Shown here: one piece after another, positions 35,613 through 44,535 of the stretch
Layout: the number at the start of each line of letters is the position of its first letter
Numbering within the stretch: position 1 is the first letter of the stretch
Origin: Pseudopedobacter saltans DSM 12145
GTDB lineage: Bacteria > Bacteroidota > Bacteroidia > Sphingobacteriales > Sphingobacteriaceae
Length of the DNA stretch: 64,000 nucleotides
Reading direction: 5' to 3'
NCBI RefSeq assembly: GCF_000190735.1
Contig: NC_015177.1
Location: 1,736,001-1,800,000, forward strand
Translations under genes and position numbers: made by a program
Notes under the pieces: model-generated
Database searches by the model: none
What the model was told of the DNA's origin: nothing
Seen by the model: only the letters and a program-made list of their open reading frames with translations

Positions 35613-37658
35613 ATGAATCTTAGATCGAAACTAATACTTTCTTTGTGCGCAGTCCCATGTTATTTAAGCACTTATGCGGACAAACCCACCAGCAAAATTC
35701 AGGATAAATTTATCGACCCAGCAAATATGGACCTTTCGGTAAAGCCTGGAGATGACTTTTACACTTACGCAAGTGGAACCTGGTTAAAAAACAATCCGGT
35801 TCCTGAGAAAGAAACTCAATGGGGCGCATTCAACGTACTCATGGATTTCAATATAAATGCTGTTAAAGATATTTTGAATAAAGCCGCAGCTGACAAAAAT
35901 GCTCCCGCAGGATCTATAGAGAAACGTGTCGGTGATTTTTATGCAGCCGGGATGGATACCCTTACTATTGAAAAACTAGGATATACACCTATTAAAGCTG
36001 ATTTAGCTAAAATATCGGCAATCGCATCCAAAGCTCAGTTTATTGATGCAATAGCTTCTTTACAGGTATCCGGATTAACTTCTCCCCTGTTCCATATGAA
36101 TGTAGAACAAGACAGTAAAAATCCGGAAGTCATGATCACTAATTTTTCTCAAGGAGGAATTTCACTTTCCGATAGAGATTATTATTTAAAAGATGATAGC
36201 AGAAGCAAGCAGATTCGTGAAGCTTTTGTAAAATATATCAATAGACTATTTGTATTAACGGGTTCCACAAAAGAACAAGCCGAAGCTTATGCTAAAACTA
36301 TTCTTTCTATAGAAACGGAACTGGCTAAAGCACAAATGAGCCGTGTTGAGTTAAGAGATCCACAGCGCACTTACAATAAACTTTCTGTTCAGCAATTAAC
36401 TAAAGACGCACCAACATTAAACTTCGAGAAGCTTTTACCTAAAATGCTTATAAACAACGAAAAATATGTTTTAGTAAATAACCCTTCTTTTTTTACTGCG
36501 GCGAATAAATTAGTTGAGCAAAGACCATTAAATGATTTAAAAATATATTTAAGATGGAATATCCTTAAAAGTTCGGCACCTTACCTAAGTTCCGACTTTG
36601 TAAATGCTAATTTCCAATTTACACAGACTTTAACCGGACAAAAAGTTCCTACTCCGAGATGGAAGAAAATTTCTTATCAAACAGATAGAAACATAGGCGA
36701 TTTATTAGGCCAATTATATGTTGCAGAATATTTCAAACCCGAAGCTAAAGCCCGAATGGATGATATGATCCAAAATTTGTCCAAAGCTTTTGAGATCAGG
36801 ATAAATAACCTTGACTGGATGTCTGCAGAAACCAAAGTGAAAGCCCTGGAAAAATTAAAAGCTTTTATTCCAAAAATTGGTTATCCTAGTAAATGGAAAA
36901 AATACAATGGTTTGGTTATCGATAGAAAAACGTATTTCCAAAACTTAGTCAACGCCGATAAATGGTCTTATAAGGACATGATAAGCCAGCTTGGAAAACC
37001 AGTCGACAGGACAAAATGGGAAATGACTCCACCAACAGTAAATGCTTACTATGACCCGGTAATGAACGAAATTGTTTTTCCTGCTGGTATTTTACAATTC
37101 CCTTTTTTTGACCCTAATGCCGATGATGCGGTTAATTATGGAGGCATAGGTGCAGTTATTGGACACGAAATGTCGCATGGATTTGATGACTCCGGCAGCC
37201 AATACGATGCTAAAGGAGCTTTAAATAACTGGTGGACCAAAGAAGACAGAGAAAAGTTTGAGGCAAAAACCAAACAATTGGTGGAGCAATTTAACAACTA
37301 TAAGGTGTTAGATACAATTGCTGTTAACGGAGAGCTGACTTTAGGAGAAAACATTGGCGATTTAGGAGGATTAAATGCAGCTTATACGGCTTTTAAAATG
37401 ACTAAAGAGGGCCAAAGTAACGAGAAAATTGATGGTTTCACTCCGGACCAAAGGTTTTTCCTATCCTGGGCTCAGGTCTGGAGAGGTAATATTTTACCTG
37501 AAACAGCAGCACAATACATACTAATAGATCCCCATTCTCCTGAAAAATACAGAACCATTGGCCCGCTTGTAAATATGGACGAATGGTACAAGGCTTTTGA
37601 TATCAAACCCGGAGACAAACTGTATAAAAAACCAGAAGACAGAATAAAAATCTGGTAA
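35613..37658 (+). CDS. M13-family metalloendopeptidase (neprilysin/PepO-like)
   Basis: A zinc endopeptidase of 681 residues with a signal peptide (about 1-22), so periplasmic or surface. The zinc site is HEMSHGFD (HExxH, near residue 513), with the third ligand in GENIGDLGGL (ExxxD); the substrate-binding NAYYDP segment and the C-terminal PDQRFFLSWAQVW block are characteristic of the family. N-terminal DDFYTYASGTWLKNNPVP is the usual M13 opening. Such enzymes cut short peptides. It is a single gene with its own terminator. Confidence 0.93.
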   Translation: MNLRSKLILSLCAVPCYLSTYADKPTSKIQDKFIDPANMDLSVKPGDDFYTYASGTWLKNNPVPEKETQWGAFNVLMDFNINAVKDILNKAAADKNAPAGSIEKRVGDFYAAGMDTLTIEKLGYTPIKADLAKISAIASKAQFIDAIASLQVSGLTSPLFHMNVEQDSKNPEVMITNFSQGGISLSDRDYYLKDDSRSKQIREAFVKYINRLFVLTGSTKEQAEAYAKTILSIETELAKAQMSRVELRDPQRTYNKLSVQQLTKDAPTLNFEKLLPKMLINNEKYVLVNNPSFFTAANKLVEQRPLNDLKIYLRWNILKSSAPYLSSDFVNANFQFTQTLTGQKVPTPRWKKISYQTDRNIGDLLGQLYVAEYFKPEAKARMDDMIQNLSKAFEIRINNLDWMSAETKVKALEKLKAFIPKIGYPSKWKKYNGLVIDRKTYFQNLVNADKWSYKDMISQLGKPVDRTKWEMTPPTVNAYYDPVMNEIVFPAGILQFPFFDPNADDAVNYGGIGAVIGHEMSHGFDDSGSQYDAKGALNNWWTKEDREKFEAKTKQLVEQFNNYKVLDTIAVNGELTLGENIGDLGGLNAAYTAFKMTKEGQSNEKIDGFTPDQRFFLSWAQVWRGNILPETAAQYILIDPHSPEKYRTIGPLVNMDEWYKAFDIKPGDKLYKKPEDRIKIW

Positions 37659-37682
37659 ATTGATTTAAACATTTTTCTTGGT

Positions 37683-37711
37683 AAAGGCTGATTTCTATTA
37701 AATCAGCCTTT
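37683..37711. terminator. Terminator between the M13 peptidase gene and dodecin
   Basis: AAAGGCTGATTT (37683-37694) and AAATCAGCCTTT (37700-37711) form a perfect 12-bp stem with a 5-nt loop, followed by TATTTG on the plus strand, between convergent genes. Confidence 0.8.
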
Positions 37712-37735
37712 ATTTGTTCCAAGCTCCTAAGATTA

Positions 37736-37939
37736 TCACTTATCCACTCTAAAAGACACCTTACAAATAACGCCGTAAGTTGTTATTTTACCATCCTTAA
37801 CATGCGCCTTTTGTTCCTTTACCCAAACAGAATCCACGTTGTGAATGGTTTTAGAAACCTCGTTAACTGCCTGCTGAACGGCATCGTCAAAACTCTTTTC
37901 TGAAGAAGCAATCACTTCAATAACTTTTACAACTGCCAT
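37736..37939 (-). CDS. Dodecin (flavin-binding protein)
   Basis: A 67-residue dodecin, which forms a hollow dodecamer that stores flavins. The sequence from MAVVKVIEVIASSEKSF through SVWVKEQKAHVKDGKITTYGVICKVSFRVD follows the one-helix, three-strand family pattern, including the tryptophan of the flavin pocket (VDSVWVKEQ). I start at the ATG at 37939; the ATG at 37993 would add 18 residues unlike any dodecin. Cytosolic, single gene, convergent with the M13 peptidase. Confidence 0.92.
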   Translation of the reverse strand: MAVVKVIEVIASSEKSFDDAVQQAVNEVSKTIHNVDSVWVKEQKAHVKDGKITTYGVICKVSFRVDK

Positions 37940-38127
37940 AATAATAAAGTTTAGAATTCTACACTTGGGGAGTACAGTGCTTCCCACCCACATAAGTAAC
38001 TGAAAACCAGAAACAATGTTTTTTTATTTTTAAAAAATTCACAGGCATATCATATCAACAATGATAAATAGACGGCAATCATATTCAACCAATTTAAATA
38101 ACAGAGTGTATATTATTTTTTCAATTT

Positions 38128-38156
38128 TTGACGTTTTCATTTTATTTCTATCTTTA
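38128..38156 (+). promoter_or_regulatory. Probable promoter of the rhodanese-mnmD pair
   Basis: TTG (38128-38130), 18-nt spacer, TATCTTTA (38149-38156). The last base of the -7 element differs from TAnnTTTG. The ATG follows 4 nt later, so the message would be leaderless or nearly so. Confidence 0.4.
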
Positions 38157-38160
38157 AAAT

Positions 38161-38655
38161 ATGGCGCATCTTATTCTATCTATTTTCTTTGCTTTTTCCG
38201 CATATATATCGCCTCAGAATAATGAAGAAGAGGATTATGATGTTTTCTTAAAAGAAAACATCAAGGGAGACGCACCTTTCGTAAGCGTAGACTCGCTGAA
38301 AACCACGAACTCAACTGTATTTTTAGATGCAAGAGAAAAGCAGGAATTTGATATCAGTCACATACGTGGTGCCAGAAATATTGGCTATATCTGGTTCGAC
38401 ATGAGAAACATATATGACATACCTAAATCTGCACACATAGTTATTTATTGCACCATAGGCAACAGAAGCGAAAAAATAGGCAGTAAGCTTATAAAAGCAG
38501 GTTATCAAAATGTACATGTACTTTACGGAGGTTTAATTAAATGGATAAATGAAGGTTTGGCACTTTATAGAAATGATGGTGCTCAAACAACCGAAATTCA
38601 CACCTATAACGAGCAATGGGCCAAATGGACCAGAAGAGGGGCAATAGTTTTTTAA
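38161..38655 (+). CDS. Rhodanese-domain protein with an N-terminal signal-like helix
   Basis: A single rhodanese domain (about residues 38-135) preceded by a short hydrophobic leader (MAHLILSIFFAFSAYIS) that looks like a signal peptide or anchor. The persulfide-forming cysteine is C97 in YCTIGNRSEKIG; the family segments LDAREKQEFDISHIRGARNI and GYQNVHVLYGGLIKWI are clear. It would transfer sulfur or sense redox state in the periplasm. The mnmD gene follows after a single base, so the two are translated together. A link to tRNA thiolation is tempting but conflicts with an exported location. Confidence 0.85.
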   Translation: MAHLILSIFFAFSAYISPQNNEEEDYDVFLKENIKGDAPFVSVDSLKTTNSTVFLDAREKQEFDISHIRGARNIGYIWFDMRNIYDIPKSAHIVIYCTIGNRSEKIGSKLIKAGYQNVHVLYGGLIKWINEGLALYRNDGAQTTEIHTYNEQWAKWTRRGAIVF

Positions 38656-38656
38656 T

Positions 38657-39340
38657 ATGGAAAAGGAAAGTAAACTAAGTATAATAACAACGGCCGATAA
38701 TTCAAAAACCGTTTATAATCCTATTATTGGTGAAAACTATCATAGCACACATGGTGCTGTCGAAGAAAGTAATCATGTATTTCTGAATTCGGGACTCCGA
38801 TATTTTCTCGCAGATAAAAATATTAGGGATGTTTCTGTACTGGAAGTCGGTTTTGGAACCGGTCTTAACTTTTTGCTGACAGCAGACTTTTGTACCGGAA
38901 CACAAATTAATCTGGATTATGTAGGAATAGAAGCATTTCCGCTGGAATTCGATTTTCTGGAACAAACGAACTACGATGAATTAGTTTCGCAAAATACATG
39001 GAGCGCTTATAAAAAAACATATAATCATGCATTAGAACGAAGCATAGAACTTAATGATTATTGTAATTATCACATAGCCTATACAGAACTCATTAATTTC
39101 AAATCCGAGCAGCTTTTCGACATCATTTATTTTGATGCTTTTGCATCAAAAAAACAACCTGAAATGTGGACTGTTGATGCTATAAAACATACAGTGAACT
39201 TTTTAAAACCTCAGGGTATATTTGTGACTTATGCCATTACCGGCGATCTAAAAAGAATAATGAAGTCGCTCGGTATGAAAGTAGAAAAGGCTCCCGGTTC
39301 GGCCGGAAAACGCGAGATGTTAAGAGCTATAAAAGTTTAA
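38657..39340 (+). CDS. mnmD: tRNA mnm5s2U34 methyltransferase (stand-alone MnmD)
   Basis: S-adenosylmethionine-dependent methyltransferase that finishes the mnm5s2U modification at wobble position 34, in the form without the MnmC oxidase domain (DUF752). The opening TVYNPIIGENYHSTHGAVEESNHVFL is the family's signature, the SAM loop is VLEVGFGTGLNFLL, and the catalytic DIIYFDAFASKKQPEMW and GIFVTYAITGDLKR, PGSAGKREM segments follow. 227 residues, complete. Cytosolic. Confidence 0.92.
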   Translation: MEKESKLSIITTADNSKTVYNPIIGENYHSTHGAVEESNHVFLNSGLRYFLADKNIRDVSVLEVGFGTGLNFLLTADFCTGTQINLDYVGIEAFPLEFDFLEQTNYDELVSQNTWSAYKKTYNHALERSIELNDYCNYHIAYTELINFKSEQLFDIIYFDAFASKKQPEMWTVDAIKHTVNFLKPQGIFVTYAITGDLKRIMKSLGMKVEKAPGSAGKREMLRAIKV

Positions 39341-39379
39341 TAATATATCGAGACAGTTAAGCTATTAGATTCAGCATAA

Positions 39380-39404
39380 AAAAAGCCGGTATTAAAACCG
39401 GCTT
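39380..39404 (-). terminator. Terminator overlapping the stop of the 86-residue gene
   Basis: On the minus strand AAGCCGGT pairs with ACCGGCTT (plus arms 39397-39404 and 39383-39390), followed by a run of seven Ts. The stop codon of the gene ending at 39392 lies in the loop. Confidence 0.75.
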
Positions 39405-39652
39405 GAGTCATGCATTTCTATTGCTTTTCCTATGTTATTTATAGTTCTCGTATCTAAATCACCCCAAATCTGCTCCCACTGATTTTTTTCGTCTTTCCTT
39501 AATCTGGAAATTTCAACACCATTGGTTTCACATATATAAAAAGGAACTCCGTCCGTTGTATCTTCAGGTTGGATTTGCAAATCAAATACTTTATAGGGTT
39601 TATCTCCTATATTTATACTTATATTGAATTTTTGATATTTGGTATCTTTCAT
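39392..39652 (-). CDS. Hypothetical protein, 86 residues
   Basis: Small soluble protein without a recognised family. It is rich in charged residues, has a beta-strand-like first half (FNISINIGDKPYKVFDLQI) and ends with a helix (TINNIGKAIEMHDSSRF). No signal peptide or membrane helix. It is supported as a gene by its good codon pattern and by a terminator that overlaps its stop. It is single, convergent with mnmD. Function unknown. Confidence 0.6.
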   Translation of the reverse strand: MKDTKYQKFNISINIGDKPYKVFDLQIQPEDTTDGVPFYICETNGVEISRLRKDEKNQWEQIWGDLDTRTINNIGKAIEMHDSSRF

Positions 39653-39727
39653 AACAAAAAGAATTACATGTAAATCAATCTTATTACCTCTTTATCAAAA
39701 ATCAATATTTATGCCACAAACAGAAGT

Positions 39728-40132
39728 TTACTGTTCTGAAGGAATTAAAACAATCTTAAAATAAACGCGACCCGGGCCTCCTCCTGTTATTTGCGTATAA
39801 TCAGAATATTGCATTCTCACCTGAATATCCGAATTAGAGGTATCAAAACTATAAGCAATGCCTAAATATGTATGCGGAATCTGCTCCCATACTTTATTAT
39901 CATAACTTATATAGACTAGGATCCCATCATAATCATTATAGAAATTATCAGTTTCATAAAGTGGAATAGAGGATACAAAAGTCTTTCCGCCATCAACTAA
40001 TGTCCATTGTGAACCGGATCTTTCGGCGTAAATCGTCTTATTAGTAACCGTATAGTAGTTGTTGACATCTTTCTGGCATGAAGTAAAACCTAGTATAATC
40101 ACACCCGCAATTAAGAATAATAATCTTTTCAT
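39728..40132 (-). CDS. Hypothetical lipoprotein, 134 residues
   Basis: Lipoprotein with lipobox FTSC (C19) and a beta-rich body (IYAERSGSQWTLVD, GILVYISYDNKVWEQIP, RVYFKIVLIP). The general look is that of the short lipoproteins found widely in Sphingobacteriaceae, of unknown role; no catalytic motif is seen. It is a lone gene between mnmD's neighbour and the alkaline phosphatase, on the minus strand. Surface or periplasmic. Confidence 0.65.
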   Translation of the reverse strand: MKRLLFLIAGVIILGFTSCQKDVNNYYTVTNKTIYAERSGSQWTLVDGGKTFVSSIPLYETDNFYNDYDGILVYISYDNKVWEQIPHTYLGIAYSFDTSNSDIQVRMQYSDYTQITGGGPGRVYFKIVLIPSEQ

Positions 40133-40194
40133 CTCTGTTATCTTTTAATGTTAGACGATACTTTCTTGTCTATAGTTTCAAGCTATAACAAAAA

Positions 40195-40217
40195 AAGCAC
40201 CACATTTTGTGATGCTT
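40195..40217 (-). terminator. Terminator at the end of the PUL 2 operon
   Basis: On the minus strand AAGCATCAC pairs with GTGGTGCTT (one G-U pair) and is followed by a run of Ts, 35 nt past the alkaline phosphatase stop. Confidence 0.8.
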
Positions 40218-40251
40218 ATTTATAAGACCTTAATGTATCAGAAAAGTTTAA

Positions 40252-41661
40252 TTACAATGTTTTTAAATCTGCTACTCCTGCTGCTATCAGCATTAGGTTA
40301 TGAAGCTCATAATTTTTCACAAAGGGTTTTAACAGTTCACTTCCCGGGCCATACATTGCCAGTTCAACGTAATCTCCCGAGTGATCCATTGCCCCCCAAC
40401 CTACTGATGTAAATCGTTCCTGAATGATTGCCAACTCTTTAAACGGAAGCTTCCTGGGATTATACAAGCCCTTTTCATCCAATTTATCGTAATGGGAAAG
40501 GATCTTTTTTGCATCATCATTAGTAATCGCAATGCCTTGTGCCGATTCTATTTTCTCTATCAATGTATTCGGCGAGGTATTTTTGTCTATCCCATTCAGT
40601 ATCCAATTATTGGACTGTTTGAAATTGAAAATACGATCAAAGTTCTTATCTGCATTGCTGCCATAAAATAAGCCGGGGTTCGAATTACCGTGGTCGGTAG
40701 TTATTACCACCAGCGTATCGCCATCTTTCTCTGCAAAGTCCATAGCTATTCCAACTGCTTCATCAAATGCTATCTGATCATAAAGAAGCGCTGCTACATC
40801 ATTTCCATGGGCTGCCCAATCCACTTTCCCACCTTCCACCTGCAATACAAATCCTTTTTTATTTTGCTTTAATGTATTGATCGCTTTTTGTGTCATCTCC
40901 GCCAGGGTGGGGATTTTTTCTAATAGCTCTTTGTCGGAAGACCTGTCTACAGAATAAGGCAATGCATCCTGATAAAAGACCCCAAGCATTGGCTTATTGG
41001 TTCCTGCATAGCTATTCATCGATTTCCTATCCCGAAACACCTCATATCCTTTTTTAGTGTATTCGTCAAACACGTTTCGTTTGTCCTTCCTTATCTCGGA
41101 GCTGAAATTTTCCAAACCTCCGCCCATTACCACATCAATACCATGCTGAAGGTATTTCAAAGCAATTCCAGGTTCGTCACTTCTCTTATTGCTGGTTACA
41201 CAAAATCCAGCCGGAGTTGCATGCGTAGCCATAACCGTAGTTACAACTCCAGCTGATTTACCAGCCTTTTTAAATTTTTGCCATATCGGAGTATTTTCTG
41301 TCCCATCGGAGTTAACGTTTATAGCGCCATTTTGAACCCGTTTCCCTCCACCCCATGAGGAACTGGCGGCCGCCGAATCCGTTACCAGGGAATTTGCCGA
41401 AGCAGTATCCATTAATGCCCGTGCCACTTTATTTTGTTCATATAGCGACAGCCAATTCGACATTTTTCCTTCCTTTCTATGCAATAACATATTGGCCATG
41501 TTGAGGGTTCCGGTACTCATCCCGTCACTAACCAGAAAAATTATGTTTTTCGCTAATTTGCCTTTCTTTTGTACCGGTGCTGCTAAAGTTTCGAGTGGAG
41601 ATAATAAAGTGCTGCCTAAAAAAGCCAGCACACCACCTTTAAAGAGGTCTCTTCTTTTCAT
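40252..41661 (-). CDS. Alkaline phosphatase (PhoA type) with Tat signal
   Basis: Phosphomonoesterase of the alkaline phosphatase superfamily. The N-terminus MKRRDLFKGG followed by a hydrophobic stretch is a twin-arginine signal, so the folded enzyme is exported. D46 (FLVSDGMS) is the first zinc/magnesium ligand, S96 in VTDSAAASSSW is the nucleophile, and VITTDHGNSN and DHSGDYV carry further metal ligands. 469 residues. It is the last gene of PUL 2 after the glycerophosphodiesterase, so it may take phosphate from the monoesters produced upstream. It stands 42 nt past the GDPD gene. Confidence 0.93.
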   Translation of the reverse strand: MKRRDLFKGGVLAFLGSTLLSPLETLAAPVQKKGKLAKNIIFLVSDGMSTGTLNMANMLLHRKEGKMSNWLSLYEQNKVARALMDTASANSLVTDSAAASSSWGGGKRVQNGAINVNSDGTENTPIWQKFKKAGKSAGVVTTVMATHATPAGFCVTSNKRSDEPGIALKYLQHGIDVVMGGGLENFSSEIRKDKRNVFDEYTKKGYEVFRDRKSMNSYAGTNKPMLGVFYQDALPYSVDRSSDKELLEKIPTLAEMTQKAINTLKQNKKGFVLQVEGGKVDWAAHGNDVAALLYDQIAFDEAVGIAMDFAEKDGDTLVVITTDHGNSNPGLFYGSNADKNFDRIFNFKQSNNWILNGIDKNTSPNTLIEKIESAQGIAITNDDAKKILSHYDKLDEKGLYNPRKLPFKELAIIQERFTSVGWGAMDHSGDYVELAMYGPGSELLKPFVKNYELHNLMLIAAGVADLKTL

Positions 41662-41703
41662 GCTTTAAAGTTATGATTAGAATATTAAGTAAATGCTAAT
41701 TAT

Positions 41704-42621
41704 TTAATAAAAATGGCGGTTTTTACTTTTAAGATAGTCTATTAAGTACTGGGGACGATCAGTTTGTATGATTCTTGCTCCCAAATCATTTATCAAATAT
41801 CCGTAACCTTTATCCGGGTCCTTCAAAGACATATCATCATCATGTCCTCCCGCCATAGTATCCCACAAAGTGTTATACCATATCAATGATTTTCCTTGTA
41901 AGGTTTTTGAGAGCTGTTTGGGCAAAGGATTAGCATCCTTAACATACAATAGCTCAAAAGCGACCGGATTTAATTCCTTAATAAAATCGTCTATCATCTT
42001 CTGTGCGTTCGGCTTGTCCAGATTCACAATAGGCATATAGATTACTTTGTCCAGATATTTACCAAACTGTTCTTTTACTTTTTGTGAAGTTGCAGTACCT
42101 TTCATTATGATATGATCTACTGTACCGGTTTTCTCCAACAAAACATAAACTTCATCGAAAACATCGTAAGCTTTATCTAAGTTCAGCATTATCTTTCCTT
42201 TAGACAGTAGTAAGGTTTCTTCCAATGTAGGTACTTTATGTATAGTCTTTATTGCCGCGCCATTACGCAAATTCAAATTTCGTATAGAGTCTAATGTCCA
42301 GGTACTAACAGCTCCTTTGCCCGTAGTAGTTCTGTCTAAAGTTTTGTCATGCATCAAAATCAACTGTCCGTCTTTGGTTTTCTGGATATCTATTTCAACA
42401 ACATCAACTCCCATTTTTATTGCGTTCTCTATGGCAGCTAAAGAATTTTCAGGGGCATAGCGCCAATCGCCGCGATGTGCCACCACCAATACATCTTTCC
42501 CATTTTTATCGAACAACTTTCGCCTTGTTTCGTCAACGCGGGTTTGGGCCACTAAAGCAAAAGTGCCATGTAAAAAGAGTATAAAAATGATTATTTGTTT
42601 CAATGCTGATGATCTACTCAT
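41704..42621 (-). CDS. Glycerophosphodiester phosphodiesterase, PUL 2 copy
   Basis: Cleaves glycerol-3-phosphate diesters. The catalytic AHRGDWRYAPENS, VEIDIQKTKDGQLILMHD and DRTTTGKG are complete GDPD motifs. The ATG at 42621 gives MSRSSALKQIIIFILFLHGTFALVAQ, a normal signal peptide; an upstream ATG at 42702 adds 27 residues and is less likely. It is about 90% identical by eye to the GDPD at 55052-55957, with most DNA differences silent. It sits between GH20 and alkaline phosphatase genes. Periplasmic or surface; substrate may be glycerol-phosphate units of a glycan or glycerophosphodiester headgroups. Confidence 0.92.
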   Translation of the reverse strand: MSRSSALKQIIIFILFLHGTFALVAQTRVDETRRKLFDKNGKDVLVVAHRGDWRYAPENSLAAIENAIKMGVDVVEIDIQKTKDGQLILMHDKTLDRTTTGKGAVSTWTLDSIRNLNLRNGAAIKTIHKVPTLEETLLLSKGKIMLNLDKAYDVFDEVYVLLEKTGTVDHIIMKGTATSQKVKEQFGKYLDKVIYMPIVNLDKPNAQKMIDDFIKELNPVAFELLYVKDANPLPKQLSKTLQGKSLIWYNTLWDTMAGGHDDDMSLKDPDKGYGYLINDLGARIIQTDRPQYLIDYLKSKNRHFY

Positions 42622-42770
42622 ATTATTTATTTCTTCTTCCTGTTTTTTTCTAAATCCACTAAAAGTAAAAAGGATCTGTCTGCCATGATAATATTCGCTC
42701 ATTTAGACAAAATCCATATGTAGCTTTTTTCTAAGTCTTGCAACGCAAACACTTCATCATTTATTTACCC

Positions 42771-44345
42771 CTAAAGATCGGGTATATTGTAACCTTTAGA
42801 TTTCCAATAGTTGATCAGTGTTTTGATATTCTTATCAAATCTTACAAAATCCTTATTCTGCTGCTTCGTCCAGCCAGATTCTGCATACGCTGCTATGCGG
42901 GGAAAAGTTTGATAAGATATTTCTTTAAATGTGGGCGTCCATTCGCTCCACATTTGTGCTCCTAAACCAATGACTAATTTCCGTTGCTTATTATCCAGAC
43001 CATCCGGAACCGGATTAAATCCATAAGCCTTCTTTATATCAATTTGCTGATAAGTATAATCCAAATATGTAAATCTGTGATCTGAATTGATGATTTCATA
43101 ACCTTTGTCAATACCGAACAACAAGTCTTTAGCATCTCCCTTCCAGAATTGTACTATCGCATTTTTAGATAAGGAAGTATTCGCATTCTCTTCATTTGCC
43201 CATTCGTGAACATTTTTTCCCAATATCTCATTCCATCCTATTACTCTTTTTCCTAACGAATCCTCAACAAATTTCGATACCTCATTGGTGAAGTGAACAT
43301 GAAGATCATAATAATTTTTAATACCATGGCTATCCATATATTTCTGAACGGATATAGAATTTTTCCATTGATCAAACTTTACTTCGTCACCTCCAATATG
43401 AATATACGGAGATGGAAAAAGCGCGGATACCTCTCTTAAAACCTGGTACATAAAAAGTTTTGCTCTTTCATCAGAAACATCCAGAACTGCACTTTCAACT
43501 CCAAATCGGGTTGGTATTTTCATCTGTTTTTTTGTTGTACCTAAAAAGGAATAACTAGCAATTGCTGCTGAAGTATGTCCAGGCATACTAATTTCAGGTA
43601 TGATGGTAATCTGACGTTCACTGGCATAAGCTATGATTTCCTTTATATCGTTCTGAGTATAAAAACCGCTATGCGCTTTATGGTCTGAAATTTCGCTTTT
43701 CCATTTCTTCCCATTATCATTTATTTGTGTACTATCTCTTTTCGAACCTATCTGCGTCAATAATGGAAATGCCTTAATCTCTATTCTCCAGCCAGCATCA
43801 TTGGTTAAGTGCCAATGAAACCTGTTCATTTTTAACAAAGCCATTTCGTCCAACAGTTTCTTTACCGTTTCTTTGCCATGGAAATATCGGGCATCATCCA
43901 ACATAAATGATCTCCATTTAAAAGCAGGTTCGTCTTTAATGATCAGCTCAGGAATTTCAAAAGATTTTAGCAATAACTGATTTAAGCTCTGAATACCATA
44001 GAAAATTCCCTTTTCCGTCGCAGCTTTAATAGCTATCTTATTTTTAGAAGCCTGGAGTTCGTAAGCTTCTGAAATATCAGACGGTTTAGATGTCAGTAAC
44101 AGATTTATCTGGATTCCTTTCTTTATATTAATATTGGAAATACCTCTTTCTATAAGGATTTTTTGCAAATACGCTGTTTGATTGGAATTACCTGTAATAT
44201 GCACACCTTTAGACAAATCGGCCTTTCCTTTTTTTATAATTATCTCGTTTGGATAGGGTATAATATTAAAGTCTTGCTGAGCCAAAACGGTGCTGCCAAC
44301 AAATAACCCTAGAAAACATATAATAATACTTAAGTATTTTTTCAT
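42771..44345 (-). CDS. GH20 beta-N-acetylhexosaminidase, PUL 2 copy
   Basis: Removes terminal beta-linked GlcNAc or GalNAc by substrate-assisted catalysis. Signal peptide (about 1-22), GH20b-like N-terminal domain (about 25-135), then the catalytic barrel with the motifs FMLDDARYFHG, FHWHLTNDAGWRIEIK and the catalytic pair D320-E321 in HIGGDEVKF; GWNEILG and WSEWTP follow. 524 residues, shorter than the paralogue in PUL 3 because it lacks that copy's C-terminal domain. Between it and the beta-helix gene upstream is 190 bp with a large stem-loop. Exported. Confidence 0.94.
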   Translation of the reverse strand: MKKYLSIIICFLGLFVGSTVLAQQDFNIIPYPNEIIIKKGKADLSKGVHITGNSNQTAYLQKILIERGISNINIKKGIQINLLLTSKPSDISEAYELQASKNKIAIKAATEKGIFYGIQSLNQLLLKSFEIPELIIKDEPAFKWRSFMLDDARYFHGKETVKKLLDEMALLKMNRFHWHLTNDAGWRIEIKAFPLLTQIGSKRDSTQINDNGKKWKSEISDHKAHSGFYTQNDIKEIIAYASERQITIIPEISMPGHTSAAIASYSFLGTTKKQMKIPTRFGVESAVLDVSDERAKLFMYQVLREVSALFPSPYIHIGGDEVKFDQWKNSISVQKYMDSHGIKNYYDLHVHFTNEVSKFVEDSLGKRVIGWNEILGKNVHEWANEENANTSLSKNAIVQFWKGDAKDLLFGIDKGYEIINSDHRFTYLDYTYQQIDIKKAYGFNPVPDGLDNKQRKLVIGLGAQMWSEWTPTFKEISYQTFPRIAAYAESGWTKQQNKDFVRFDKNIKTLINYWKSKGYNIPDL

Positions 44346-44457
44346 AAAAAAGGTTTATAAAAGGATGTCTCAAAACTAAGATCTTTATCATTTAGAAGAA
44401 TTTAAATAAGCTTTTTCAAATTCATCGGAGAGAAATCTCATTTTTATTCCTAAAGAG

Positions 44458-44498
44458 ATCCTTCACCGTCCCAAACTCAATTGAGACAGGTGAAGGAT
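44458..44498 (-). other. Strong intra-operon stem-loop between the beta-helix gene and GH20
   Basis: As RNA from the minus strand, ATCCTTCACC pairs with GGTGAAGGAT, and the helix continues inward as GTCTCAA against TTGGGAC with one bulged U and one G-U pair, about 17 bp in all around a 6-nt loop. No T run follows, so it is not a classic terminator. It could set relative transcript levels or mark an mRNA end inside PUL 2. Confidence 0.6.
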
Positions 44499-44535
44499 GG
44501 AAAAAAATTTTGGAACACCTTTATTAATTTCAAAC

